Source: Maribacter sedimenticola
GTDB taxonomy: Bacteria; Bacteroidota; Bacteroidia; Flavobacteriales; Flavobacteriaceae
Assembly (NCBI RefSeq): GCF_900188415.1
Contig: NZ_FZNV01000002.1
Location: 291,339-355,338, forward strand
Direction of reading: 5' to 3'
Length of the DNA: 64,000 nt
The position numbers were made by a program, and so were the translations under genes. Position 1 is the stretch's first letter, and each line of letters starts with the position of its first letter. The notes under the pieces were generated by a model. It was given only the letters and a program-made list of their open reading frames with translations. It was not told the DNA's origin and searched no databases. This document shows positions 54,775-63,933 of the stretch, in pieces.

Positions 54775-55374
54775 CTATTCAATAATGCCCGCACAACTTA
54801 TACGTGCCCCGGCTGCGCCACTGGGTTGCGAGGTAAAATCATCAACACCTTGGTGAACGATTACACCTTTACCAAGAATATCCTTGTTTTCATCACCACA
54901 ACCAATACACCACTCATCTGTGGAAAACTCAACATTGGCAGTACCATCTGCATCAGCGGTAAAATTACCGATGTCTCCTTTATGGTAGCCTTCTGCAGCT
55001 CCCCACTTTCCATGTGGTTCATTGGTAGGGTTCCAATGTCCACCGGTAGATGTTCCATCAGCAGAAGAACAATCTGCAGTTTGGTGAATATGTATGGCAT
55101 GCTCTCCTTCAGAAAGACCGGTTAAATTTGCCGTCATGCTTACTTTACCATCCTCTTCGGTAAAAGTAACTTCACCTTTTACTTCGCTATCGCTCTTGGG
55201 TTCCATCATGAATTTAATGGTAGTGACCTCTTCGTTCATTTCCGCTTTGGCTTCTTCCATAAATTCCTCTACTTCTTCTTTGGCCTCATTGGTCTCTTTT
55301 TTGACCTCTTTACAGCTAAAAGCTGCAATTAGCGCTAAAAATGCTATTTCAAATTTTAATATTTTCATATTCAT
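54775..55374 (-). CDS. Cu/Zn superoxide dismutase-like lipoprotein
   Basis: This 199-residue protein has a lipobox (LIAAFSC) and an acidic Lys/Glu-rich linker before the SOD domain (about 50-199). Copper ligands are HIH (EHAIHIHQ), the bridging His (GGHWNP) and the His in IVHQG. Zinc ligands are that bridging His, EPHGKWG, GYHKGD and its Asp. The active-site Arg and disulfide Cys residues (DCSS, GARISCAG) are also present. An extra Cys pair (EWCIGCGD) is unusual. It probably detoxifies superoxide at the cell envelope. Two Met codons (55374 and 55368) are possible starts. Confidence 0.92.
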   Translation of the reverse strand: MNMKILKFEIAFLALIAAFSCKEVKKETNEAKEEVEEFMEEAKAEMNEEVTTIKFMMEPKSDSEVKGEVTFTEEDGKVSMTANLTGLSEGEHAIHIHQTADCSSADGTSTGGHWNPTNEPHGKWGAAEGYHKGDIGNFTADADGTANVEFSTDEWCIGCGDENKDILGKGVIVHQGVDDFTSQPSGAAGARISCAGIIE

Positions 55375-55423
55375 GTTTTTTAGGTTAGACCATAAAGTTA
55401 CATATTAATACCTACAATCTTTG

Positions 55424-55471
55424 CTCATATACAATCGATTTTAACATGAAAAACGATTGCATTTATATGAG
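55424..55471. promoter_or_regulatory. Bulged inverted repeat
   Basis: CTCATATA-CAATCG (55424-55437) pairs with CGATTG (55454-55459) and TATATGAG (55464-55471), with a 4-nt bulge. No T-tract follows on either strand. It lies after the DUF2490 gene and upstream of the SOD gene, so it could stabilise an mRNA end or bind a regulator. Confidence 0.4.
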
Positions 55472-55479
55472 GCTGAAAA

Positions 55480-56205
55480 TTATTCCTTTTTCTTGAACAG
55501 ACCGCTTAAATCCGTATTATAGAATACCCCAACCTGCAAACGGTCAAAATTAGCCCCTGTAAAATGATTTTTTAGGTATCCAAATTGCATGCTTAAATCT
55601 TCAGTTACATTTACCCCAAGTGCGGCATAGGCACGGTTCTGACCAAAAGCATTGTCCTGTAGGTTTATGAAAATTTCATCATAGAAATTTAAGAAAAAGA
55701 TATCGGTTAGGGGCAAGGTCATCTGTATTCTGTACCTGGCCCGGTGCAAGGTATTGCTTACCTTGGTATAATTGTCCTGCACAAAACGCTGTTCCAATCG
55801 GTAACGATGTTCAAATTTAAATTCCCATACCTTATTTTTCAAAATAAACTGTTCAAAGATCCTGTGTTCCGATATGGAATTGTTTTCAAAAAATACATCA
55901 TCACCTAGAATATCAAAAGCACTAAAGGTAGGATCCGTTTCTATAAAACCGTATCCTAAAGTAGCTATAGCGTTGTCATTGATATGATAATTTGCACCTG
56001 TCCTCAATAACAATTGGTTAAAATTGGATGCCATTTCATAATATCTAAACTGAGCTTCTGTATGAACACTCCATTTATCTGAAACTTTATTAGTGCCAAA
56101 ATACATGAACCAACTGCCAAAATCATCTTCACCCGTACCTTCATTTTGGGCATTGACATGTAGTGTAGTAATACATAATGCCATTATAGCTATAATGTTC
56201 TTCAT
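55480..56205 (-). CDS. DUF2490 family outer-membrane protein
   Basis: This is a 241-residue protein with a signal peptide ending HVNAQ. The mature part begins DDFGSWFMYFGTNKVSDKWSVHTEAQFRYYE, the characteristic DUF2490 start, followed by amphipathic strands (KFEHRYRLEQRF, RYRIQMTLPLTDIFFLNFYDEIF) that suggest a beta barrel. It lies 22 bp downstream of the propeller gene on the same strand and is probably cotranscribed with it. Confidence 0.88.
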   Translation of the reverse strand: MKNIIAIMALCITTLHVNAQNEGTGEDDFGSWFMYFGTNKVSDKWSVHTEAQFRYYEMASNFNQLLLRTGANYHINDNAIATLGYGFIETDPTFSAFDILGDDVFFENNSISEHRIFEQFILKNKVWEFKFEHRYRLEQRFVQDNYTKVSNTLHRARYRIQMTLPLTDIFFLNFYDEIFINLQDNAFGQNRAYAALGVNVTEDLSMQFGYLKNHFTGANFDRLQVGVFYNTDLSGLFKKKE

Positions 56206-56227
56206 TTTTTATCCTCTTCTTTATCTA

Positions 56228-59200
56228 TTAATTGATATTAAATGTTTTGGTTTCTTTAAATGGCGATAGGTCCAAACGTTCCATTGCCGCTTTGTATTTT
56301 GCCCAATCATCCGTATAAAAACTATTTGTTTTGTCCAATGCGGTTCCTAATTCCTGTTTGGCAAAATTGATTAATTGGGTTTCTGTGGCGGTCATACCAT
56401 TTTTGCGGGATCCTACATAGCTTCTTGCGTTTTGAAGCCGTTGCATTACCGTAATTTCCTTATTTCGGGTAATTCCTTGACGCTTATCTACCTTGCCCAG
56501 GTAGAGGGCTATTACAGAATCTGTTTGTTTGATAATATCCTTGGATGCTTCAATTTGTTCCTTGTATTTCTTCTCGTCCAATTTCTTGAGGTCTTTCTGA
56601 AATTGTTCTGCAACTGTTTTACTTTCTACCAATTGCTTAACGGCATCCGTAGCCTTTTGCATATAGGACTCCAAAAGCTTTCCATTGGTATATACTGCAT
56701 TGATTGCTTCTGGTGAAATTTGTAAACGTGGGTCTGATTTTACGGTAATGGAGGATTCTTCAATTGCATCCCCATACATCATTTTAATAGTATACGTTCC
56801 CGGTTTAACGTCTACACCGCCGGATTCCCTTTTCCTGGTCTGAATTTTTCTGGATGGCCTGTCCGGTCCTTTTTCATCCATTCCCCAGTATATTCTATGA
56901 AACCCAGGTTTTTCAGGCGTCTTATACTTTAAGGTTCTTATAAGTCGGTCACCATCATAAAAATCAAACTGTACGGAATCCTTTTTTTGTACCCCGGTTA
57001 ATTTGGGCTGTTCCGTAGATGAAGAATCCTTGGCTACGTTGCCCTTATCGGCTTTATTTGTGGTACCTTTTTCCTCCTTATCTTTTTTTGCGTTGCCCTT
57101 TTTCTTGCCCGTTTTCAGGTAATACGTAATCATTGCACCTTGTTTTCTATTTTCACCTTGGTAAAGGGCATCTCCACCAAAACGGCTTCCCGTTGGTTGT
57201 TGATAGGCTGCTTGATAAGCGGTAGGAGGATTAAATAGCTCAACGTCCTTGTTCAATATACTTAAATCCGTTGCCAAGGCTCGTAACGGACGTATATCGT
57301 CCAACACCCATGCGGCCCTTCCAAATGTACCAATGACCAAATCTTGTTCCCTTGGGTGTATGGCCAGGTCCTTTGTTGATACTGTTGGAAATCCTTCGGT
57401 CCATTTTTGCCATTTTTCTCCAGCGTTGAACGATAGGTATAGCCCGTCATCCGTTCCCAAGAACATTAGATTAGGATTTTCAGGATCTTCAATAATAGAT
57501 AAGGTATAACTTTCCACATCGTTGGCATCTACAATCCTGGTCCATGTTTTGCCATAATCCTTTGTTCTATAGGCATAAGGGGTGTAATTGAACCTTCTAT
57601 AGTCATTGGCAATTAAAAGGGCCTCACCCTTATTGCGTGTAGATGCTTTAATTTGGGGAATCCAACTTCCTTTGGGCAGACCTTTTAAATTGGCGGTTAC
57701 CTCTGTCCAGGTTTTACCACCGTTTTGGGTATAGTGCACACGACCATCATCTGATCCAGCCCATAACATATCCTTTTCTACTGAAGAAGGTTCAATGACC
57801 AAAATCGTGGTATGGTTTTCTGCACCTGTTGCATCCATGGAAAGTCCACCACTTTCACTTTGTTTTTGTTTTTCTGGATCATTCGTGGTCAGGTCAGGGG
57901 AAATTATTTCCCAGGTCAAACCTTTATCACTACTCTTATGAACAAATTGACTTCCAAAATATACGGTGCTATTATCAAAAGGGTCCTGGCTAATGGCCGA
58001 GTTCCAATTAAACCGCAGTTCTGTTTTTGCATCTGGCGGGGTAGGCCTAACAATATAGTTGTTACCCGTTTCGTGATCAAAACGTTGTACAAAACCTTGT
58101 TGGCTCATGGTATAGCCATATCTGGAATCTTCAGGATCGGGAACTACGTCAAAACCGTCTCCAAAACTGATTTCTTGCCAGTAACTGTTTCTAATGCCCT
58201 GTGCTTTCCAAACATAGGCTGGTCCACGCCAAGAACCGTTATCCTGCATTCCGCCATAAACATTGTACGGATAATCGTTGTCCGTGGCTATATGATAAAA
58301 CTGGGCCACCGGCAAATTGCCGATAAAGCGCCATGTTTTACCTCCATCTTTAGAGATATTGAGTCCGCCATCGTTACCGTCCATCATGAACTGACCATTC
58401 TCCGGATGTATCCAAAAAGCATGATGATCTGGATGTACCCCGTTATCCACTCCATAGGCCGGCATTAATTGTTCAAAGTTCTTACCGCCATCTTGGGATA
58501 CGTTGACATAGGTAAAGACAGAAAATACCCTGTTTTCGTTTTCCGGGTCTACATAAATTTCGGAATAATAAAAAGGCCTGTTGCCTATATCTCCTTTATC
58601 ATTGACCTTTTTCCATTTAAATCCGCCATCCTCAGATTTATAGAGCGCATTCTTTTTGGCCTCTACCAAAGCGTAGACTACATTAGGTTTGCCTGCGGCT
58701 ATGGCCACACCAATTCTTCCTAGATCACCTGCGGGCAACCCATCCTCTTCGGTCAATTTTTTCCAATTCTTACCGCCGTCATGTGTCATATATAGTCCAC
58801 TGCCGGCACCACCGGAGTTAAAGAACCAAGGCTCACGTTTGTGTTCCCACATGGCCGCAATCAGTTTATTGGGGTTTGTGGGGTCCATGATCAAGTCCGC
58901 CACACCGGTTTTATTATTTACAAAGAGAACTTTCTCCCAAGTTTCGCCACCATCCGTAGTTTTGAAGACACCACGTTCCGGGTGCTCGCCCCAAGGGGAA
59001 CCAATGGCTCCCACATATACGGTATTAGGATTCATGGGGTCTATTTTTATTCTGTGGATGTGTCTCGTTTTTTCAAGCCCCATGGATTTCCAGGTTTTTC
59101 CCCCATCCAAGGATTTAAAGACACCGTACCCTCCATTTAAACTATTTCTAGGATTACCTTCACCGGTCCCTGCCCAGATTACGGAAGGATTATTTTGTTG

Positions 59201-59479
59201 AATAGCGACCGCACCTATGGACGCCGTGACCTCTTTGTCAAAAATAGGTTCCCATTTTATACCGCCTGAGGTAGATTTCCATAAACCTCCCGAAGCTGTT
59301 CCTACATACATAATATCTGGATTGCTGATAACGACATCAATTGCCGTAACCCGGCCGCTCATACCGCCAGGTCCAATATTACGGGGTTTAAGGTCCTGTA
59401 CGAGGTCCATTTTAAATTCTTGGGCAGTAAGTAAAACAGATGCGAAAAGCATCAAAATGGAGAGTAATTTTCTTGTCAT
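56228..59479 (-). CDS. BNR/sortilin-like beta-propeller exported protein
   Basis: This 1083-residue protein has a signal peptide (MTRKLLSILMLFASVLLTAQ) and two large propellers with Asp-box/BNR repeats, for example KSTSGGIKWEPIF, KSLDGGKTWKSMG, KTTDGGETWEKVL and THDGGKNWKKL. The C-terminal third is a jelly-roll and helical region containing a Lys-rich linker (KKGNAKKDKEEKG). The family is often labelled glycosyl hydrolase or sortilin/VPS10-like, but no catalytic pair is obvious. It is likely periplasmic or cell-surface. DUF2490 follows 22 bp downstream. Confidence 0.9.
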   Translation of the reverse strand: MTRKLLSILMLFASVLLTAQEFKMDLVQDLKPRNIGPGGMSGRVTAIDVVISNPDIMYVGTASGGLWKSTSGGIKWEPIFDKEVTASIGAVAIQQNNPSVIWAGTGEGNPRNSLNGGYGVFKSLDGGKTWKSMGLEKTRHIHRIKIDPMNPNTVYVGAIGSPWGEHPERGVFKTTDGGETWEKVLFVNNKTGVADLIMDPTNPNKLIAAMWEHKREPWFFNSGGAGSGLYMTHDGGKNWKKLTEEDGLPAGDLGRIGVAIAAGKPNVVYALVEAKKNALYKSEDGGFKWKKVNDKGDIGNRPFYYSEIYVDPENENRVFSVFTYVNVSQDGGKNFEQLMPAYGVDNGVHPDHHAFWIHPENGQFMMDGNDGGLNISKDGGKTWRFIGNLPVAQFYHIATDNDYPYNVYGGMQDNGSWRGPAYVWKAQGIRNSYWQEISFGDGFDVVPDPEDSRYGYTMSQQGFVQRFDHETGNNYIVRPTPPDAKTELRFNWNSAISQDPFDNSTVYFGSQFVHKSSDKGLTWEIISPDLTTNDPEKQKQSESGGLSMDATGAENHTTILVIEPSSVEKDMLWAGSDDGRVHYTQNGGKTWTEVTANLKGLPKGSWIPQIKASTRNKGEALLIANDYRRFNYTPYAYRTKDYGKTWTRIVDANDVESYTLSIIEDPENPNLMFLGTDDGLYLSFNAGEKWQKWTEGFPTVSTKDLAIHPREQDLVIGTFGRAAWVLDDIRPLRALATDLSILNKDVELFNPPTAYQAAYQQPTGSRFGGDALYQGENRKQGAMITYYLKTGKKKGNAKKDKEEKGTTNKADKGNVAKDSSSTEQPKLTGVQKKDSVQFDFYDGDRLIRTLKYKTPEKPGFHRIYWGMDEKGPDRPSRKIQTRKRESGGVDVKPGTYTIKMMYGDAIEESSITVKSDPRLQISPEAINAVYTNGKLLESYMQKATDAVKQLVESKTVAEQFQKDLKKLDEKKYKEQIEASKDIIKQTDSVIALYLGKVDKRQGITRNKEITVMQRLQNARSYVGSRKNGMTATETQLINFAKQELGTALDKTNSFYTDDWAKYKAAMERLDLSPFKETKTFNIN

Positions 59480-59849
59480 TTGAGTGGTTTGTTAGTTATG
59501 TTTCTAAAAATAGCAGAAAAGAAAGGGAAGTATTCTTAAAAGGATGTTAACAGTGAATACTTTTGAAGAATCTATAATCCTTTAACAGTTTTGGTGTTGG
59601 TTATTGGTTGATTGTTGCCGATCTACGATATTCAGTGTGCTGCTGTTCGTATCCGTGGCAGAATCAGCGAGCAATGTTCAGTTTTTTAATAGCAAGGTAA
59701 GATGCAATCCATAAGATCAGTGTTCCTAACATCTCGATAATGTAAGATGTGGCAAAGATCCAAACTGTTAATTGAACGCAACCAGAATAACCAAAAAAGG
59801 ACTTGGGACAACGAAAAGCGAGTAGAAGACTGCTTGCTACAAATTATGG
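59480..59849. other. Intergenic region containing a gene relic
   Basis: This 370-bp region lies between the propeller gene and the methyltransferase gene, both on the minus strand. Its right half contains a 59-codon relic of a membrane protein (59664-59843). The left half (59480-59660) has short AT-rich DNA with no gene seen. Confidence 0.6.
59664..59843 (-). pseudogene. C-terminal relic of a membrane protein
   Basis: A 59-codon minus-strand frame with no start codon, bounded upstream by TAA, reads like a protein end: SSLLLAFRCPKSFFGYSGC, then VQLTVWIFATSYIIEMLGTL and LILWIASYLAIKKLNIAR before a stop. The Cys-Pro segment and final helix resemble the ends of small flavobacterial zinc-ribbon membrane proteins. 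The 5' part is missing, and the methyltransferase gene ends just upstream. It is best read as a decayed or truncated gene; chance coding is possible. Confidence 0.5.
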
Positions 59850-60440
59850 TCACAGAACCTCAAAAATACCGAACAACTCTTTACCTAATCTTGGGGGGAT
59901 GGAATTGTAACAGCGATCAAAAGTGATCGTTTTAAAATAAGGGGTTAAATAACTGATATATAATTTTTTATTTCCCCCAAATGGGCGATTTTCCATGTCC
60001 TCTGTCAAGGGAAAATCAAACCAGACACCAACAAGTTTACCATTAGGTTTTAAAAGGCTGGCCATATGTTTGGCATAGGCCCTTCTATTTTCATCCGTAG
60101 GTACAAAGGAGCAAAAGAACGTCTGTTCCAGGATAAGGTCGAACTGGTCATGGTAATCAAAAAAATCCCCATGATGCACCTGTGATCTAGGAAAACTTTC
60201 ATTTCGTTCAATAAAAGCTTGTAATGGTAAAATAGAAATATCTAAAATATGTACCTGCCTAAATCCTTGTTGCCATAAATATTCCGCTTCATAGGCATTC
60301 CCTGCACCGGGAATCAATATTTTAATTTCTTTGTCCTCTAGCTGGTCTATATAATCTTTTATTGGGGTAGACGGGTATCCAATGTTCCATCCGGTGTGGT
60401 GTTTCTTATAGCGCTGTGTCCAATATTGCTCTTCGTTCAA
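59850..60440 (-). CDS. SAM-dependent methyltransferase (TPMT-like)
   Basis: This 196-residue cytoplasmic enzyme opens YWTQRYKKHHTGWNIGYPS, then the SAM-binding motif ILIPGAGNAYEAEYL and the acidic loop HILDIS, with DLILEQTFFCSF after it. These are typical of thiopurine S-methyltransferase-like proteins. In bacteria such enzymes methylate selenium, tellurium or thiol compounds. It diverges from the tricorn-like protease gene across 147 bp. Confidence 0.88.
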   Translation of the reverse strand: MNEEQYWTQRYKKHHTGWNIGYPSTPIKDYIDQLEDKEIKILIPGAGNAYEAEYLWQQGFRQVHILDISILPLQAFIERNESFPRSQVHHGDFFDYHDQFDLILEQTFFCSFVPTDENRRAYAKHMASLLKPNGKLVGVWFDFPLTEDMENRPFGGNKKLYISYLTPYFKTITFDRCYNSIPPRLGKELFGIFEVL

Positions 60441-60587
60441 AATCAGGATATTTATTGATTTATAAAATTAAACAGATTTAAGGGTAATGCCAAGTATGTA
60501 GAAAACCCATCCATTGGTCATTCTTCCTTTGTGGCAAACAAATCAATTTCCTACCTTACCCACCAGCTAACCATTAACGAATAACGT

Positions 60588-63500
60588 ATGAGAAAATTTA
60601 TTTGTGCCATAATTTTGGCTTGTTTTACCCTTGCCGGTTTTGCCCAAACCAACCCTAAATGGGCAAGGTATCCATCTATAGCGCCAGATGGTAAAACCAT
60701 AGCGTTTACCTATAAGGGCAATATATTCTCCGTTGATGCAGTTGGTGGTCTTGCCAAACAACTAACGTTTCATGCCGCCCATGATTACGCTCCTGTATGG
60801 AGTAAGGATGGCAAGCACATTGCTTTCTCGTCCAATAGGTATGGAAATTTTGATGTTTTTGTAATGAATGCAGATGGTGGTCCCGCAAACCGACTAACGT
60901 TTCATAGCAATGATGAAACACCGTTTTGTTTTTCCGCGGAAAATGATAAGGTGTTATTTGGGGCAACCCGGTTAGATGCCGTTGCGCACAGACAGTATCC
61001 TACTGGCACACAACCGGAACTCTATAGTGTCTCCAAGGAAGGAGGGCGCGTGGAGCAGGTACTGACCGTTCCTGCAGAAGATGTTCAAATAAACAATGAG
61101 GGTACAAAAATGGTGTATCATGATAAAAAAGGATATGAAGATGTATTTAGAAAACATCACGTATCTGCCATTACCAGAGATATTTGGTCGTATACACCCG
61201 TAACAGGGGAGCATGTAAAATTAACCGATTTTGAGGGGGAGGACCGTAATCCGGTTTTTGCAAAGGATGGAAAGACCATATTTTATTTAAGTGAACGCAA
61301 AGGGTCGTTCAACGTATTTTCCAAAAGTTTGGATGAAAACCTTCAGCCTACCCAACTAACCAATTTCAAGACACATCCCATCCGCTCTTTAAGTATAGGA
61401 AACAATATATTGGCCTTTGGCTATGACGGTGAAATTTATACCCTTAAGGAGGGTCAAGATCCAAAAAAGGTCAATATCATTATTAGAACACAAGAAGAAA
61501 ATAACCCTACCGCGTATATTTCCATTAACGGTGGTGTACGTGAAATGGATATAGCGCCCAATGGAAAGGAAATAGCTTTTATAAGCAGGGGGGAAGTCTT
61601 TGTTACCTCGGTAGATGGTGCGTTGACCAAACGAATTACCAATACTCCGCAACAGGAAAGATTTGTAAAGTTCATGCTAGATGGCCGAAGTGTGGCCTAT
61701 GCAAGTGAACGAAATGGCAAGTGGTCCATTTTTAAAACTTCAAAAGCACGATCACAGGAGCCTTATTTTTTTGCTGCAACCGTTTTTAGGGAGGATACAC
61801 TAGTGAGTTCAAACAAGGACAATTATTTACCGGAATTCTCCCCGGACAGCACCTATATGGCCTATGTAGAAGGCAGAAGAACCTTAAAAGTGAAGAATCT
61901 AAAAACAAAGGAAGAATTTACATTGCTAACCCCTAAGGAGCTTTACCATATGCAAGATGGAGATCAATATTTTAAATGGAGCCCAGATAGTAATTGGCTG
62001 CTGGTAAGCTGGGGGGTATCATTAAGTAATTCAGAAGTATTGCTGATTTCCAAGGATGGCAAGCAAAGGAAGAATTTAACGCAAAGTGGCTATTATGATG
62101 GTTCGCCAAAATGGGTAGACAAAGGAAACCAGTTGCTATATTTCTCCAATAGGGATGGTCTTAAAAGTTACGCTACAAGCGGTAGGTCAGAATTAGATGT
62201 GTACAGTATGTTCCTAAATAAAAATTCGTGGGACAAGTTCAACAAATCCAAGGAAGAGTATGATTTGTTAAAACTGATAGAGGATGCGGAAAAGGAAAAA
62301 AAGGAAGCGGCTTCCAATGATGATAAGAAGAAAAAGAAAGCGGATAATAAAGAAGAGGTAAAACCCTTGATGTTTGATTTGGAAGATGTGGAACAAAGAA
62401 AATCCCGTTTAACCATTCACTCTTCTTTATTGGCGGATGCCGTGTTGTCCAAGGATGGAGAAAAATTATACTACCTGACCCGCTTTGAGAAAAATCTTAA
62501 TCTATGGGAAACCGAAATACGGACCAAGAACACCAAACAATTGGTTGCCTTGGGAGCCAAATCCGGAAGTTTGCAATGGGATACAAAAAAGGAAAATTTG
62601 TTTCTTTTAGCGGACGGTAAGATTTCAAAAGTTGATTTAACTGCAAAAAAGACAGAACCGGTAAAACTAAATGCCGAAATGGTTTTGGACGTGGATGCGG
62701 AGCGAGAATATATGTTCGATCACATATGGTTAAGGACAAAGGGAATTTTTTATACCTCTACCTTTCATGGTGTAGATTGGGACTTTATGCGTACCGAATA
62801 TGAAAAGTATTTGCCGCACATTGGTAATGATTATGAGTTCGCAGAAATGATTTCGGAAATGTTGGGAGAGTTGAATGTAAGCCATGCCGCAGGCCGGTTC
62901 ACCGATACAATTGAAAACGGCGATAAGACAGCTTCTCTTGGTATTTTTATAGATTATGGTTATTTGGGTAAAGGATTAAGGATTATGGAGGTCATTAAAA
63001 ATGGACCCTTGGACAAAGCCGGATTTGATATAGAACCGGGAATGATCATTGAAAGGATAAACGGTATTGAAATAGATACGACAGTAGATGCAGCCTTTTA
63101 CTTAAACCGGATAGAAGGGGAATTCACATTGTTGGATATTCTGGGAGACAATAACAAAAGAAAGCAAATTACGGTAAAACCCATTTCCTTGAACGAAGAA
63201 AATAAATTGTTGTATAAGCGCTGGGTCAACATCAATGAAAAGGATGTATTGAAAAAGAGTAACGGTACATTGGGCTATGTGCATATTCCCGGTATGAGTG
63301 ACGGGCCTTATAGAAGCATTTATGAAGAAATGTTGGGTAAGTTTAATGACAAGAAGGGGGTTATTGTAGATACGCGGTTTAATGGAGGTGGAGATTTAGT
63401 TGCGGATTTGGCCATGTTCTTTACGGGAGTACCCTTTTTGTCCTATGAAACGGAGACCAGGGTAGTAGGCGGTGAACCTACGTCTAGATGGACCAAGCCT

Positions 63501-63815
63501 ACATTGGCCATGTTCAATGAATCAATGTACAGTGATGGTTCATGCTTTGCAAGTGGATATGTTGATTTAAAAATTGGTAAAACGGTTGGTATGCCGGTAC
63601 CGGGAACCTGTAGTTGGGCCGGTTGGGAACGTTTGCCCAATGGTGGGCGTTGGGGCGTTGTTCCAATAAGTGCAAAGAACAAAGCAGGTGAGTGGATGGA
63701 GAACAACGAAACCAATCCAGATATTTTAATTAAAAACCAACCAGAAATAATTGTAAAGGGTATTGATCAACAATTGGAAAAGTCCATTGAGGTATTGATG
63801 AAAGAAGTAGAATAG
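60588..63815 (+). CDS. Tricorn-like S41 family serine protease
   Basis: This is a 1075-residue protein with a signal peptide (MRKFICAIILACFTLAGFAQ). Residues about 20-650 form beta-propellers with WD/TolB-like repeats (SPDGKTIAF-type), interrupted by a Lys-rich segment (about 565-590). A tricorn core domain follows with the catalytic His in ELNVSHAAG. A PDZ domain (KNGPLDKAGFDIEPGM) precedes the S41 domain with VDTRFNGGGDLVADL, a nucleophile region SDGSCFASG and a Glu in SWAGWERLP. Tricorn proteases cut peptides to short fragments. This copy is exported, unlike archaeal tricorn. The active site looks complete. Confidence 0.9.
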   Translation: MRKFICAIILACFTLAGFAQTNPKWARYPSIAPDGKTIAFTYKGNIFSVDAVGGLAKQLTFHAAHDYAPVWSKDGKHIAFSSNRYGNFDVFVMNADGGPANRLTFHSNDETPFCFSAENDKVLFGATRLDAVAHRQYPTGTQPELYSVSKEGGRVEQVLTVPAEDVQINNEGTKMVYHDKKGYEDVFRKHHVSAITRDIWSYTPVTGEHVKLTDFEGEDRNPVFAKDGKTIFYLSERKGSFNVFSKSLDENLQPTQLTNFKTHPIRSLSIGNNILAFGYDGEIYTLKEGQDPKKVNIIIRTQEENNPTAYISINGGVREMDIAPNGKEIAFISRGEVFVTSVDGALTKRITNTPQQERFVKFMLDGRSVAYASERNGKWSIFKTSKARSQEPYFFAATVFREDTLVSSNKDNYLPEFSPDSTYMAYVEGRRTLKVKNLKTKEEFTLLTPKELYHMQDGDQYFKWSPDSNWLLVSWGVSLSNSEVLLISKDGKQRKNLTQSGYYDGSPKWVDKGNQLLYFSNRDGLKSYATSGRSELDVYSMFLNKNSWDKFNKSKEEYDLLKLIEDAEKEKKEAASNDDKKKKKADNKEEVKPLMFDLEDVEQRKSRLTIHSSLLADAVLSKDGEKLYYLTRFEKNLNLWETEIRTKNTKQLVALGAKSGSLQWDTKKENLFLLADGKISKVDLTAKKTEPVKLNAEMVLDVDAEREYMFDHIWLRTKGIFYTSTFHGVDWDFMRTEYEKYLPHIGNDYEFAEMISEMLGELNVSHAAGRFTDTIENGDKTASLGIFIDYGYLGKGLRIMEVIKNGPLDKAGFDIEPGMIIERINGIEIDTTVDAAFYLNRIEGEFTLLDILGDNNKRKQITVKPISLNEENKLLYKRWVNINEKDVLKKSNGTLGYVHIPGMSDGPYRSIYEEMLGKFNDKKGVIVDTRFNGGGDLVADLAMFFTGVPFLSYETETRVVGGEPTSRWTKPTLAMFNESMYSDGSCFASGYVDLKIGKTVGMPVPGTCSWAGWERLPNGGRWGVVPISAKNKAGEWMENNETNPDILIKNQPEIIVKGIDQQLEKSIEVLMKEVE

Positions 63816-63819
63816 TTAT

Positions 63820-63899
63820 TTCCACAATTAAATTTATACGCGCAACAACTTAATATAGTTACTGGTACTATTTTTTAGTTGTTGCCATTCATTGTGGAA
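63820..63899 (+). ncRNA. Nested 80-nt inverted repeat, structured 3' region
   Basis: Three paired arms are nested: TTCCACAAT/ATTGTGGAA (63820-63828, 63891-63899), GCAACAACT/AGTTGTTGC (63842-63850, 63877-63885) and ATAGT/ACTAT (63855-63859, 63867-63871). All are perfect. It lies between the protease gene and the next gene and could be a structured 3' UTR or leader. No T-tract terminator follows. Confidence 0.45.
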
Positions 63900-63933
63900 T
63901 GCAATCTTTAATTAAAGAAAAAAACACAAATAA

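Noticed and set aside
57812..59201. Several long plus-strand frames opposite the BNR propeller gene.
   Set aside because: The minus-strand gene has a signal peptide and clear Asp-box repeats; the opposite frames lack domains and are shadows.
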